Part shown: piece by piece, positions 1-11,020 of the stretch
How positions within the stretch are numbered: position 1 is the stretch's first letter
Layout of the letters: each line of letters starts with the position of its first letter
Assembly (NCBI GenBank): GCA_004794785.1
Contig: SJOL01008950.1
Span: 467,353-531,352, forward strand
Source of the DNA: Opisthorchis felineus
Lineage: Eukaryota > Platyhelminthes > Trematoda > Opisthorchiida > Opisthorchiidae
Reading direction: 5' to 3'
DNA length: 64,000 nucleotides
Program-made: the position numbers and the translations under genes
The notes under the pieces: model-generated
What the model saw: only the letters and a program-made list of their open reading frames with translations
What the model was told of the DNA's origin: nothing
Database searches by the model: none

Positions 1-110
1 GAGGGTGGAAGACGGAAAATGTGAAAGTGTAAGAAGGGAGGCGTCAGCAGTAGCATGTTTTCGCTTACCCGCCCTGCTGTATGCAGCAAGTAAGGCGACT
101 CTGCTGATGG
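1..110 (+). repeat. Interspersed repeat R2, copy 1
   Basis: The stretch around AAAATGTGAAAGTGTAAG followed by a G-rich run recurs in diverged form at 3252-3345 and 10950-11020. Similarity is by eye over roughly 50-60 bases. No coding or tRNA-like content is evident, and its class is unknown. The window begins inside or beside it, so the left boundary is unknown. Confidence 0.4.
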
Positions 111-129
111 CGTCATGCGACGGCCGATG

Positions 130-260
130 TGGCATGAGAGTATTGTTAGCTGTAAATGTCATGGTTGTACGAGGGCTGGGATACTGTTAGGGTGCCCACA
201 CCTAGACAGAAGGACGATTGGGGTCCTCAACCAAAGCCTTTGGCTCAAAAGCCTAACCGC
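130..260 (-). repeat. SINE-like repeat S1, degenerate copy
   Basis: The minus strand reads TGTCTAGGTGTGGGCACC and then CAGTATCCCAGCCCTCGT. This is the tail of the S1 family, best preserved at 690-865, with other copies at 7190-7345 (plus) and 62095-62200 (minus). The tRNA-like head is too worn here to locate box A or box B confidently. Confidence 0.5.
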
Positions 261-690
261 AAGGCAGCGGTGTTGGGCTGGAAATGCAAGTACATTATCA
301 ATTTTACGGAACACGTCGCCACACATGTTCCAACCCCAAAACTGGAGGGCCAGGAGACTGTGCTCGTCAGACCTCTACCCATTGACCAACCTGGTATGGG
401 AGACTCTGCGAGTGTCACGGGACACCCCCCAGTATAGCTCAATGGGTCGCTGAGGTGCGCTAACCGCCACACCACGGTAAGGTCCAGGCTCTTCGTGTAT
501 CCCATGTGCCATAAGGACCCAGGAGACACCAAGATGAGTGCAGCAAAATTAGGGTGGCAGAAATAGGGGGCTAAAAAAGGCAATCTTTGCGCCATATGTA
601 TGCTAAGATAGCGATATCTTCGCTTTACTCCAGAATCACTAAACAGAACCAGAACCCCGATGCCAGAACTGTGATACTCGAACAATACGA
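260..690. other. No recognisable gene
   Basis: Short open frames occur on both strands, but none has a recognisable motif or splice-site pairing. It lies between two copies of the S1 repeat and is probably intronic or intergenic repeat-derived sequence. Confidence 0.5.
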
Positions 691-865
691 TCAGCTATCT
701 GCAGTGGACATGATGGGCCATGCCACCCGAGGGAAGCACGAGGGCTGGAATACTGCCAGGTTGCCCAAGCCTAGACAGGAGAAGTCGAGAGGCAGAGGTC
801 GGGTTCGAAACACGGACCTTCCGGTGAGTAAATTCACGCTCTAACCACTTGAGCCATTTGGGATT
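690..865 (-). repeat. tRNA-derived SINE (family S1), best copy
   Basis: On the minus strand a box-A-like TGGCTCAAGTGG (856-845) is followed 45 bases later by a box-B-like GTTTCGAACCC (811-801). This is tRNA spacing, so the head is tRNA-related and could be an internal RNA polymerase III promoter. The tail reads TGTCTAGGCTTGGGCAACC and CAGTATTCCAGCCCTCGT. Diverged copies are at 130-260, 7190-7345 and 62095-62200. Its chance translation (WLEREF, SRLGQPGS) resembles repeat-derived hypothetical proteins I recall from opisthorchiid flukes. That is memory, not a search, and it should not be annotated as protein. Confidence 0.7.
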
Positions 866-3250
866 GCATGTACATGAGCATTTTAAGAAGTAACATTCAA
901 CCAACTAATTGCACGTCAGCATCACCATCGTGAACAATGACAATCAACTATAAGGGGTCGGGAAACTAAGAAGGTAACTAAACCTCATGATAGAAATAAC
1001 TGACAAAGGATGTGCGCCAAAAGGGGATGACACTGATCTGTCACCGAAAGATGGCCAGGCGGAATGTTCGGTACTGAGGGAGAAATTGCATCGCAAAGCT
1101 GCGAGTGGGCTTTCACGAGTCTTGAACAGCGGTTCGAAACAAGGGGTTACTGAAGCAAAAGGACTATACCAAGAGGGAGTAGAATCCATAGCAATTGATG
1201 GCTGCTTAGAAAACAAAACAGCTCTCTACGAATGCTATCAACATTGAGAAATAAACATCTGTGATGCCATGAAAACAAGTTTCATGCACGGCCATTGACA
1301 GGTTGAGAGGCCACAGTCTCTGTCGACCGATCCCCTCGGTGCGTACAGTATGCTGTCGCCATAAGAAACAACGGGCGTTCCGCACTATATTTCCACTAAA
1401 CTTATTATTCCTAAAGGACAACTTGAATTCCACTAGAGTCTACGACTGCTTCATCGTTAAACAAGTTAGCGAAACCGACTACCTATCACAACCGCGAACT
1501 AGCAACAACCTATTTATGTTCTGGCACCTGTGATCAAGCAGTAGGATTAGTGTACCTGCGATACGAGTATGAAATCCGAAAGCTTCAGGGGAAGAGCTAA
1601 AAATCTTACCAAAGTGAATTAGGTAGCATAAATTGAGGCGTAAATAACTATATCATCTAAAACCTGATTAACTAGAATGAACTAAGCTCGACTCCCATAT
1701 AACTGTGGAGCTGATTCTCACATTGTACTGCACAACGTGAAATACTAGCTCGGTTCATGAACCATGCGGTGCAAGCATTAGAGGTCACGGTGAAACTTAT
1801 TACCGTCGAGTAGTTATGCCTTATTTATTAGGCCATACGAACTTTTTGAATTCTGGTGAATTAGGCGGCATTTCATGTCAAACTATATTTCACGTGCTCC
1901 CTCGTTGACCTCATCGCATTGTTAAGGTTTCCTAGAGGTGTTTTCATGCCAGAAGCAAATTAACCAAATTTTTCATAATGCGGTAACAGACGTGAAACTT
2001 GTACTTAGCTAAGGACGCAATAGAAGTCGACTCATAAGTAGAAAGTTATATGAGGGCCTAAAATCACCAGAGGATTAAGCAGACTCCGGTAGGCCTCGCC
2101 ATGTGGTCGAATGCGTTGCAACTGACGACAAGGCTCGAAGTAGAATTTCGTTCGAGCTAAACTAATCTCTGAAGGAGGCTTCTGAGCGAGACAAAAAGAA
2201 TATAAAGGGAGCACGAATGACGTTAGAGGACACTGTTCAACTCCATCAGAAACTCGAAGAATTCATCTTGGAGAAACATGTCTAAGGCTCTATAAGAGTT
2301 GAAACTTTTCCTAAATCAGAGCGTCCCATAACAGTACCCCGGCTGATAATCTAAAGTACGGGTATGGTGGTATATAGGCTCTAAGTAAACGGCCAGGTGA
2401 AATGTACAGACTGAAATAACAAACTGAATATGAGGATTTATCTACCTACCAGCAGATTTTCCGCATTCATCTCTGATTTTTTAAACTATAATGCAGGAGT
2501 AGCAAGAAGAAAAATGAGTAACCGCTGAAATTCCAGGGACTGGCGGAACTGTTCGGCAGACAAAAAGTCGCCAGATGGATCCCCAAACCTCACGTGCCGT
2601 GGCTGATAACTGTTTCCACCGATGTCTGGCTACTCGCGAGTAGTTGAAAGCCAACGCGCTTTTCCCGCCATGAAATACGCTTCTTCGCATGCATACCCGT
2701 GCAACCCTAAAGACTACAAAAAGCTTCGTACTATAGAGAGCAAAACGGTGGAGGGTGGCAGCTCCGCTGCAAACCTATCACAAGCATTCACGGGATGCCT
2801 AAACTTCTAAACGCCCAGATAACCGTGATGGAATTCAGCAGCATGAATGCAGTTAACATCAGCTGGAGCATTCGCGGCAACAGCCTGAGCCACCAGAATA
2901 CGGCAGAGAAGCATCAGTATTCAGCAGTGATACTGTACTGTTGATGGTGATGATAATAAGCCACCAGAGACGCACAGGCGGAAAGGCGAGAATGGCTGCA
3001 GTCCGATGCGTTAGTTCAGACAGTATGGGCAGTGAAGAGGGATAGCAGCGTACGAATAATAGGTGATTGTTGTGCTGACTTCCGAGTACGAAAATTGAAG
3101 GTTGCTAAGTGAACCAGTCGTCAAAGATTGAGGGGACCGGATACCTCAGCCTGCTAATTGAGATGGAGGCACAGATGTTTCACCTAACAGAGACTCAGGG
3201 CGAACATAACCATCACAAAGAAGGTCAAGTACGGAAATGGTATCCAGGAA
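866..3250. other. Long gene-free stretch
   Basis: No protein motif, RNA gene or obvious transposon was recognised. Open frames are short, use no recognised domain and lack convincing flanking splice signals. Any further exons of the PHD gene (minus strand, downstream of 3548) could lie here or left of the window. I looked for the expected start of the next exon, a Trp followed by a Cys pair, and did not find a convincing one. Confidence 0.5.
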
Positions 3251-3251
3251 A

Positions 3252-3345
3252 CTGGGGAGAAAATGTGAAGGCGTAAGGGGTTTGGCGTCTGCAGTGGTGT
3301 GTTTAGCAGTTAAGCAGCAGTATGTAAACCTTATATATCGTTGTC
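3252..3345 (+). repeat. Interspersed repeat R2, copy 2
   Basis: The stretch GAGAAAATGTGAAGGCG and the following G-rich run match the window start (14-60) and 10950-11020 in the same orientation, with many substitutions. There is no coding content. If the PHD gene continues leftward, this sits in its next intron. Confidence 0.4.
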
Positions 3346-3547
3346 AATGATGATCATGATGATATGGTGTACTTTAGTTTACTCATCATGCTGGATGCTG
3401 CATCAACTCCCGTGCAGGTAAAAAACAGGTGTGTTGTTTAATACTGGCTGGTTGGCACGCGTGCAATAACCAGAACACACAAATAACAGTGTTCATAACC
3501 ACGAAAAATCAAAGCAGAAATATGAGGCATGGTACTCATATACATAC

Positions 3548-3775
3548 CTTCAGGAAGTTCCGAAACTGCAGGTTCAAGGCAAGTCATATGAAATCCCCTG
3601 TCGCAGGAGTCACACAACAGTAAATCTTTGTCAGAAGTGAGGTCCGTATTTACCACTGAGGGGGCACGAGAAGTGACTTGGCACAGACAACATCGTTTGC
3701 AGTCCACACATCGCCAACGAAGTTGTCTAATGCGTGCAACCAGCTCAGGAGGCATTTTCAGACAAGTTGGGTGAC
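3548..3775 (-). CDS. KAT6-like tandem PHD protein, exon (end of PHD1, most of PHD2)
   Basis: This internal exon encodes the end of PHD finger 1 (GHPTCLKM, then LRWRCVDCK) and most of PHD finger 2 (CCLC, then LLLCDSCDRGFHMTC, ending at ELPEG). The acceptor is CTCCAG|GTCACC and the donor GAAG|GTATGTA, so the last Cys pair of PHD2 must lie in the next exon. Entry and exit phases agree with the exon at 4199-4319 across a 423-base intron. IPIC, LRW.C..CK and CDSCDRGFHM resemble KAT6 (MOZ/MORF/Enok) acetyltransferases more than DPF or PHF10 proteins. In KAT6 and DPF proteins this double finger binds the acylated histone H3 tail in nuclear chromatin complexes. About a dozen extra residues separate the first and second Cys pairs of PHD2. 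The MYST catalytic domain is not in the window. Confidence 0.85.
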
Positions 3776-4198
3776 CTGGAGAAGGAGACCGAATATATGG
3801 CCATGCTATCACCACATGAAGTGAGCATAAATTTAGGTCCCAAACAGATCCGCAAACACTGAGCATGAGATTCGTTAGAACATCAGATTACTTGACGATC
3901 GGGTCCAAGAATGTAAAAAACAGATCTAGTGAGAATCAGTCAAGTATTTTGTTTCCAGCGTCCAGATGATTCAGAACGGTCACTATTCACTGTGTTCTAC
4001 TAGTAGGGCGATCATGGGATTGATACGATCATCAGCTGCGGAATAACTGTCACACACGAAATACTCTAGAACAGATAGCACAGTAATAGATCCATGGTTC
4101 AAAAGAGTGAAGTACGAACACAAAAACGACGGAGTGCCGAAATGCAACACTATCTGCTATTATAAGCTAGTGCCTGTGCACAAGTATACAACACATAC

Positions 4199-4319
4199 CT
4201 GACTGACCGCAAATCCAACAGGCAATTAGGTCCTCAGGGAAGCCTGTCTGTTTGTTCATCTCGTAAGTCCCCAGGCAGAGGCCACAAATGGGGATTACCT
4301 CCGCAGGCTTTCGCATTCT
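4199..4319 (-). CDS. KAT6-like tandem PHD protein, exon (start of PHD1)
   Basis: This 121-base exon begins after the acceptor GTTATTTTCAG and ends at the donor TCAG|GTATGTG. It encodes a basic start (RMRKPAEV), then the first Cys pair of a PHD finger (IPICGLCLG), a loop with NKQTGFPEDL and the second pair (CWIC). The split Gly codon is completed by the exon at 3775, which supplies the His and later Cys ligands, so the spliced product restores one C4HC3 finger. IPIC.LCLGT just before the finger is typical of KAT6 proteins. A DPF-type BAF subunit is the main alternative, because NKQTG and PEDL also occur in that form. The gene runs right to left; the 5' end is upstream (greater than 4320). Confidence 0.85.
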
Positions 4320-5400
4320 CTGAAAATAACAGTTGGCAAATTCGCTCAACACCACCGCAAAACAGACTGAAAAAAGACGCATAATTTAACAGGTCTACAC
4401 AAGTCCCACTGCGCTTAGTTACAGGTACTGCAAGATACGACAACTAGCCGATACAAGTAGGGTTCGTGGTGTCAGGTTCTGCCCAGATCGCCTTTGCGTG
4501 TTTTGAGAAGTACGCACCTTGCAATAACTGTGACAGCCTAGCACAATGTCTCTTACCTGACCGACCTCTTCGTCCTTATGATCTTAAGAGAGGAACTTTG
4601 CGGTTGAAGCATCAGTTTCAGCACGGATCTAGTCCCTTATAAAGCTCGAGCCTTGTATTTATGTCGATTACGATGCTTTCCAAAACGAATAAAGTCAACC
4701 AAGAAGGTAGTACAATCTGCAGTCGTGGGAGTTAGACACGGGTGATGGCATCTGGATGGAACACACTTCGTCGCCCAGGGCACTACTAAGCCTTATGGCC
4801 CATAAGTCAGAAGTTCGTCCCCAAAAACCCAAATTACTCCAGGCTGGACTGGCTGACCGCCATCCAAAACGAGCCTGTACCCAAGCCACCAGCGAATGAA
4901 ATTAACCTAAACAAAATGGGAGCTTTCGTTCCAAGTGGTGACTTCCGCCGTTCGTCAAAATGACTGAAGAAAAACCTTTGAACGCATTATTTTTTTCCTC
5001 AATGTCGATTATTGTTGGCCCTGGGATGTGTGAACAAAACTCTGCCTTCACCCATAGTGGACCTAGCATTTTTACATTGCCATTCGTTTCTCCTCTCTAA
5101 TAACACAACCCAAGACAGCTACATGGATCCCGGGGTTGAATATTTTAATATCCTAGAACCTTGGCAACAAGGGTCCTTTTGCTATCCGATTACGGAGCGC
5201 AAACGCGGTCAATACCAGTTTGAACCACCTTCCGTTCTTGAATTAACTCATAAGTACATAAAACCGCGGGTCCAAAGCTGAAGAAATCTTACTGGAGAAT
5301 TCGCTGGATTGACAAATCCGACTAATAGTAGACCTCGTAACTATTGCCAGTAACAGGACGCAAGTAGCACGTTATCCGATTTCAACTAAACAATTTAACA
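4320..5400. other. Probable intron of the PHD gene; no assigned feature
   Basis: If the exon at 8891-9156 belongs to the same gene, this is the right-hand part of one intron of about 4.6 kb (4320-8890). Around 4700-4890 both strands stay open for about 60 codons without a recognisable motif, and at 5012-5281 the plus strand is open for 89 codons. I could not link either to a family. Confidence 0.4.
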
Positions 5401-5404
5401 AATG

Positions 5405-5535
5405 AGCCCACGAAAAACTTTGAACCCCAACAATCATCATCATCATCATCATCGACAGCATGACATCAGTGTTCAACACCGATGCTTCACTGCCGTACAA
5501 CCATGAGCCCCAACAATCATGTTCGATCGCTTCTG
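5405..5535. repeat. Interspersed repeat R3 with (ATC)7 microsatellite
   Basis: An ATC trinucleotide run occupies 5433-5453. It is followed by CATCAGTGTT, GATGCTTCACTGCC and TACAACCA. The same words in the same order occur at 44165-44230 (CATCAGTGTT, GATGCCTCACTGCC, ATACAACCA), so this is a shared interspersed element. On the minus strand it translates to an LYGSEA-containing peptide faintly reminiscent of RTE-type ORF ends, but this is not secure. Confidence 0.55.
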
Positions 5536-7190
5536 GTAGCGACTTTGGAAGTTGGATTTTTCGTGCATGTAGAGAGAGTTGTCTTCTCTGCCGGCATGTC
5601 CGGAAACTCAAGAAACGGAGTATCCTTATGTAGTAATTATATACGAACCAAAAATATATACTGAACACACGGCTCGGAACAACTGTTGCACCACGGAGAA
5701 CCATAAAAACCTAGTACCAATCAGACATACGTCCCACGTAGAACGGATGTGTCGACGACCCACCATGAACAAATTCTTAATGTATGTCTGAGAACCTTGA
5801 TCTTTAATTATCTTTTTTGGTAATGCTCGTGTCCGATAGCAATACAATGTACACAAAGTCTGACGAACAGCCCTCATATGAACCAATCCTCCTCTGTATA
5901 CTTACACGTCAATGTATCACTTCCATTGGCTACCTATATCAGCAAGCGTGTCATATTGTGCGCTGTTCGAATACCCTAGATTACTGTTGCCTGTGACCGA
6001 TAATATGCTGTCAGCCAACTTAGGTTCCACCAAAGAAGTTCACAGACAGTATACACTCCAGGGAGGCCAACAACTACGTCGTCATCATTGACAGCAACGA
6101 TAGTGCTTCCTGAATTGTCGGTTCAGAACTTGGCCGGAATGCAGCGACGGTATTCCGTTAGTTGTCGAAAAGCCACAGTACAGTCGTTCTAATTATCAAA
6201 ATTGGGTATCAGAAAAACGCATTTGGCTCGCCATTCCCCCACCCCTCCGCTGGCTGATCTGGTAAGACTCAGCGGATTTTACGCAAGTATCCGCTAGTAC
6301 AGCTCGCAGCACGGCTAAAAAGGCGAGACCCTTCCATAAAAACGATACGCCACTCGAGGTGCCCGTCAACAAAAGAGTAAACGATGTGAACCGCTTAGGA
6401 TAAGTGGTACATCGCCAAAAAAACACAAGTAGACAAACAGTAGTGTTCAAATTCTATCCCACAGGTTACCGGTGAAAACTGCCGACAATTAACAAAATCA
6501 GTGTAATGTTCTTTCACAGTTCAACGCAAAGTGTTCGCCGACATGAAACCCAGAGCCGATCAACTGAGTTTGGTGCTGCTTAATGAAGCGCTTTAGAGGC
6601 TTATTTCCAAAGATCGAACAGCATGCCGTTTTCTTTTACTTTGCTTACCGGAAGAACTGAGAGTAAAACTCTGTGCGGTTTAGAGCTACGACTGCCTATG
6701 GTCACTATTAATCAACTTCTATTAGTTGGAAATGGAAGGTTTTTGTCAGCAAGTGACAGTCACATCGAGGATCAATTTACACGTATATTACACCAATCAA
6801 TTGGCTAAATACATCGAAAGTAGACAATTAATTGGAACGCTCATAATGGCTCCTCATTGCTTTAAAAGTCACCTCGATACACTTCGGACAAGTGCGTGAA
6901 TGCTGTCTTGACTGACTCATCCAAATTCGCTTCACGGCATCCACCGACCCGCTCTGGGGAATTGACGACCTTGCATACTCACTGTACTGGTGAGTTCCAA
7001 AAAGGTCCCGGTTGAGTGAAGATTAGGACTACAAGTTGGCCGGCCCAACATGGAGAAACCGCTCCCGGATTATGTAAGAAGCAGGAACCACTGAACTGCT
7101 TCCGGTGTCTCACCTTCCTATCTGCACTTGGTGAGTGACACTCTCAAGTACTCTAGCGGTACCCAGGATTGGTTTCGATTTCACCCCGTG
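5536..7190. other. Gene-free stretch
   Basis: No domain, RNA gene or transposon was recognised. Longer open frames (for example 6196-6450 minus and 6623-6808 plus) carry no motif and no matched acceptor and donor. It is probably intron sequence of the minus-strand PHD gene. Confidence 0.45.
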
Positions 7191-7345
7191 ACTTCATGAT
7201 CCCAATCTCATTCGATTAAGGCCTCGTCGATCTCACCGGTAGGACGAGTGTACAAGGGCATCGATTTTTCTAGACTTGGGCAACCAGATAGTATTTCAGC
7301 TATCGTGATCCCGTTGGGTGGCGTGGCAGGTAGGCCCCGAAAGGG
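7190..7345 (+). repeat. SINE-like repeat S1, plus-strand copy
   Basis: The plus strand reads TTTCTAGACTTGGGCAACC, then CAGCTATCGTGATCCCGT and GGGTGGCGTGGCAGG. This matches the tail of the minus-strand copy at 690-865 with about one difference every five bases. The head is eroded and no intact box B is visible. Confidence 0.6.
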
Positions 7346-8890
7346 TGTTACAGCTGAACAGTGTTTTGATATATCAGGAATGCTGCTGGTGTCAGCTGAC
7401 GTCGATGCATTCGGAACGAGAAAACGGGTGGTGCAGCAGGCACTTTAGTCGCCAAAACCATCAAGCACCATCAGCTGCGGCTGCTCGGCCAGGTGTTGAG
7501 CATGCATGCTACTCCTTAAACGGGGTTCATGGCTGCAGTGAAGTCAAAATGTCACCTATACACTCACTAAATGAAGCGAAGCTGTTTAGGAGTTCTGAGA
7601 CGTAATGATCGAAACCTTCACCTCGATAACATAAAACAGTGAGGTGGTCCCATATCTAACATACATACATTTGTATTTATTTACGCCATATGACTTTTAG
7701 ATTGTGTTGGCGCCCACTTATTGGACGAAAATCACTTAATTCCACAAGCATGGGTGGAGCTATGATAAACATGGATGGTTCCACAAGTTTGTAGCGCGAA
7801 TTGGAAGTTTGGACAGTTAAAGCTCCTGGAGGACTGGTGTGACGAGCCCTGTTCCTCTGGACCCTAAATATACAACGGAACGCCTCTACAAAGAACGCTG
7901 ACAGGACGGATCAAAACGGATCGCTCCAGGGGAAAGGACATCGTAGGTATCATATATAGAAAGTATGCGCGAAATAGTGTCCACCAAAGCATTCCCGCGC
8001 TCACAACTCCACATACTCATCTAGTGTGAATAGGAATGCTATTGGTATTGGTTGCAGCCACGACCTACACTTCCAGTGGGGGGTAAAGTAACGTGGATTT
8101 CCCGTAGTAGGTCGCACGCACTTTCATAATACCCTTCATGCTGTTAAGGTATGCGGTGCTGCATCTTGGATTGTCTAACCCCAGAATTCTCGTCAGATAA
8201 CTCGGTATGCAGTGAGTGAACGAGCCACTAGAGCCTGTGAAGTTGATGCGTACTTTAACCAAATCAGAATCTGCATCAATCCACGTTGGTGCACTAACCA
8301 TCTCCGCCAGTATCAGCGGTGGCCCTGAGATCAAATGCTATGATGCGTGTCAAACCGTCAACCAGAGGTCAATTCTGCGAATAAGCGCGAAAACGGCCTA
8401 CCACACTATTCATATAACCCAATAATACACTTTTGGCAACATGGGAACACAGGGGCTTTGACAGTGGCGTTTCATACTGCAGGCGGGTCTAACGCAACTT
8501 TAACATGAGAAAACTGTTCTACTCTATCAAGCAGGTTTAAGAGCACTGAAGAAGATGTGTTGGATACCGGCACCGCCCCCGTGCATCACATGCAGTTGGA
8601 GATATGAATCACGGCCTAACCGAACTAACAAAGAATGTACAATCGTACCAGTTAGGGTAACTGAAGGATCCCGAAGGACTACAAGATACGCGTTCTATGG
8701 GTTATACCGCGGAATGGCTTCCGTTTATTCGTGCAAGCGCTTCAACAACGCAACAACAACTTAATGATGAAACATACACTTTACTATCAAGATAAAGCAC
8801 TGCGCTAAATCAAAAATATCGTATCAAGAGCTGATCATTATTGAGAAGACTTAGTTAACGTATATCACGGCGCATCGGGCAGCCACTAAC
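7346..8890. other. Gene-free stretch
   Basis: Nothing was recognised on either strand. Open frames at 8065-8334 (minus) and 8216-8425 (plus) overlap antisense and lack motifs. It is probably intronic to the minus-strand PHD gene. Confidence 0.45.
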
Positions 8891-9156
8891 CTTTCCTGTT
8901 ACCACGCAAACATTGTTCAGCACAGCAGCAATAGAATGGCGTTCAGGGGACTTTGAGATGGGCTTTGCCTCGCCCTCTACAGACGTCACTGAAGGTCTTC
9001 GGTGTCTGAGGTGCCACCTGCCTTTTTCCAACGAATCTCCCGGAAGTATTTTCGAAGACTTTTGAGCGTTACCGCCGAAAGTGTTGGTTTCATGTTGAGC
9101 AGGGCTGAGCGTCATGATTTCTTGTTGATGTACCGGTGTATCCATTGTCGAAAAGA
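8891..9156 (-). CDS. Candidate upstream exon of the KAT6-like gene
   Basis: On the minus strand the acceptor GATTTTCCATCTCCAG and the donor GGAAAG|GTTAGT bound 266 bases with one long open frame. It encodes a polar Ser/Thr/Pro-rich stretch with basic patches (RWHLRHRRPS) and ends at VVTGK. It exits in phase 0, and the PHD exon at 4319 enters in phase 0, so the two would join as a basic linker (TGK then RMRKP) ahead of the first finger. A basic or polar linker before the tandem PHD is usual in KAT6 proteins. No domain is visible, and the phase match could be chance (one in three). Confidence 0.4.
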
Positions 9157-9830
9157 CTGGAGATGGAAAATCACCACCAGAGCGACGACGCATTTTCCGT
9201 TCACCACAGGAAGTTCAGATATCTGGATAAAATCCTACCGCTTTGCAATTCAGAGGCTGTCGATGCTGCAAGCGACAGTCACCAGAAGGGATGTCCTACG
9301 ACACCAAATGCATCTGAAACTCGCTTTCACGAAGTTTGAAACATCCGCTTTCGAACGGGCAAGATAAACAATACATTCAGGTCGGATTCCGAGAACTTGC
9401 GGTTTCCATCGATTTCACACGGATGTAGAGAAGAAGTGGCGTATCCGCGGTTCAATGTGACCGGCAAGATCGCTTCATCCGCAACAAAGGTAAATAGGTG
9501 GTGCTTTTGCAACTTGCCGGACTACGGAATCTACAATAGTGGTTTACCTTATCCACGGATGGCATATAAGTGTACATGTGACTAAAATCCAGTGGCAGAT
9601 ATAGGAATACACGAGTAAGTTTTTCTAGTTCTATAGTTTTTACAGTAATATAGTGGCCTGCGTCTAGATTATCTGCGATAGCCCGGGCAGTGTTCTTTGG
9701 TAACGATGGGTTCCATATTCTGGGGGCTGAAACAACGAGATGGTTGTGCACTTGTGGCTCTTGTCTCCATACTTGGCGTGCTGCTGTCCAAAAAATGAAG
9801 GGGACAATGTTCAAGCGGCGTGCTTCCTTA
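9157..9830 (-). other. Region of possible further small exons
   Basis: The minus strand has two longer open segments (9512-9327 and 9814-9452) and several plausible acceptors, for example CTGGATTTTAG near 9584 followed by a GATAAG|GTAAAC donor. I could not assemble a phase-consistent exon that joins the candidate at 9156. The plus strand is also open at 9002-9367 and, with one stop, at 9136-9585. No motif is recognised on either strand. Confidence 0.2.
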
Positions 9831-10949
9831 CAGCCTGAGCAAAATCGCCTCCGACCCGACTATACTCCAATGAATCTTATTTTTCTCGTCACCCCCTCGG
9901 GAGCTCCTCGTCGCCTGAGATACAGGAGATGATGCAGCTGATCCGTAAAGAAGGAAAAGAGTAAGATGTAAATAACTGTAACCACAACAGCTCCATCTAA
10001 ATCTGTCGCAAAGATTATCAACACACTTCTGTACAATATTCTTACATCGCACAAACTGCTTAATCAGCCCCGGAATGATTTTGTTCTCACGTATTCGCAA
10101 ATGAGTCGCCATAGACAATTATCTAAGACCGCATTAAATAATCTGGGCTACAACACGGGACCACCAACTTTTTATATGACTTTGCCAAGGCTTTGGACAC
10201 CATACCGTACAACCTTGCTTCAAGATAGTGGGAAAGCTCCATTTCCGCGACCCTCGCTCCCGGTCGCTCCTCGTAAAAAAAGAAGTGCATCTCTCTTCAG
10301 GTGTTCCACGTGAATCGGTCTTTGTTCTTAGTCTGTTCATAATGTCTATTAACGCCCCTCTGTCGGCCTTCCCGCCAGGTTTAAAAGACACGCTACGTTT
10401 TGAAGAAGATAAGTGAGAACAGACGATATGCTGACATTCCCAAAAGGCCCCTTTCAGAGGCCGTAGGATAATTGTCTCCCTTCAAATCCAGGTAGAACTG
10501 TCCGTAAGGCTTTATTCAAAACTGTGAATTCCTGCCCTGCTTTACCTCATCCGAATTTTACCCTTTTCCTACGGCAGCTATGCACAGCTATTTTTATGCA
10601 TGGATATTGCCAAGCCCTGCTCCCTCCTAAATGTTCCTACGTTCCTCCGAAAGAGCCATCGGCTAGTTCATCTGCTACAAACTTTCCATTCTATCAATCA
10701 GTGCGATTTCGTCAATATCTATGCGTCTATTTTCTGCCGTCTCCTGACCACCTTGGTTTAATCATGATGAAAATTCCCTCAAGAACTTTCGGTGAAAGTT
10801 CGCCAAAACAACTCCATCACTTCATGGCATTCCGTAACCTAAGCGGCGTGGGCTGCCCCAGGGTGAAGATGAGGGCGCGTGACTGAAACTGACTACCATC
10901 TCCGAGGATTGAATCGACTGCTTTTATGAAATCCGCAGTGCACCCGGAA
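9831..10949. other. Gene-free stretch
   Basis: A 120-codon plus-strand frame at 10524-10886 has no motif, no obvious splice sites and unremarkable composition. The rest holds nothing I can support. Confidence 0.4.
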
Positions 10950-11020
10950 TTGTGTAAAATGTAAAAGTGGTGGAGTGGAGGAAGGGTTGTCCTACTTTGT
11001 TCTATGTAGTGACATCAGCT
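10950..11020 (+). repeat. Interspersed repeat R2, copy 3
   Basis: GTAAAATGTAAAAGTGG and the G-rich bases after it resemble the repeats at the window start and at 3252-3345, in the same orientation. Class unknown. Confidence 0.35.

Noticed and set aside
695..904. Peptide containing WLEREF and SRLGQPGS, seen in annotated fluke proteins
   Set aside because: It is a chance translation of a tRNA-headed SINE; the same DNA occurs on either strand elsewhere in the window.
6196..6450. Hydrophobic 84-codon minus-strand frame as a membrane protein exon
   Set aside because: No splice sites, signal or homology are visible, and hydrophobic translation is expected from T-rich strands.
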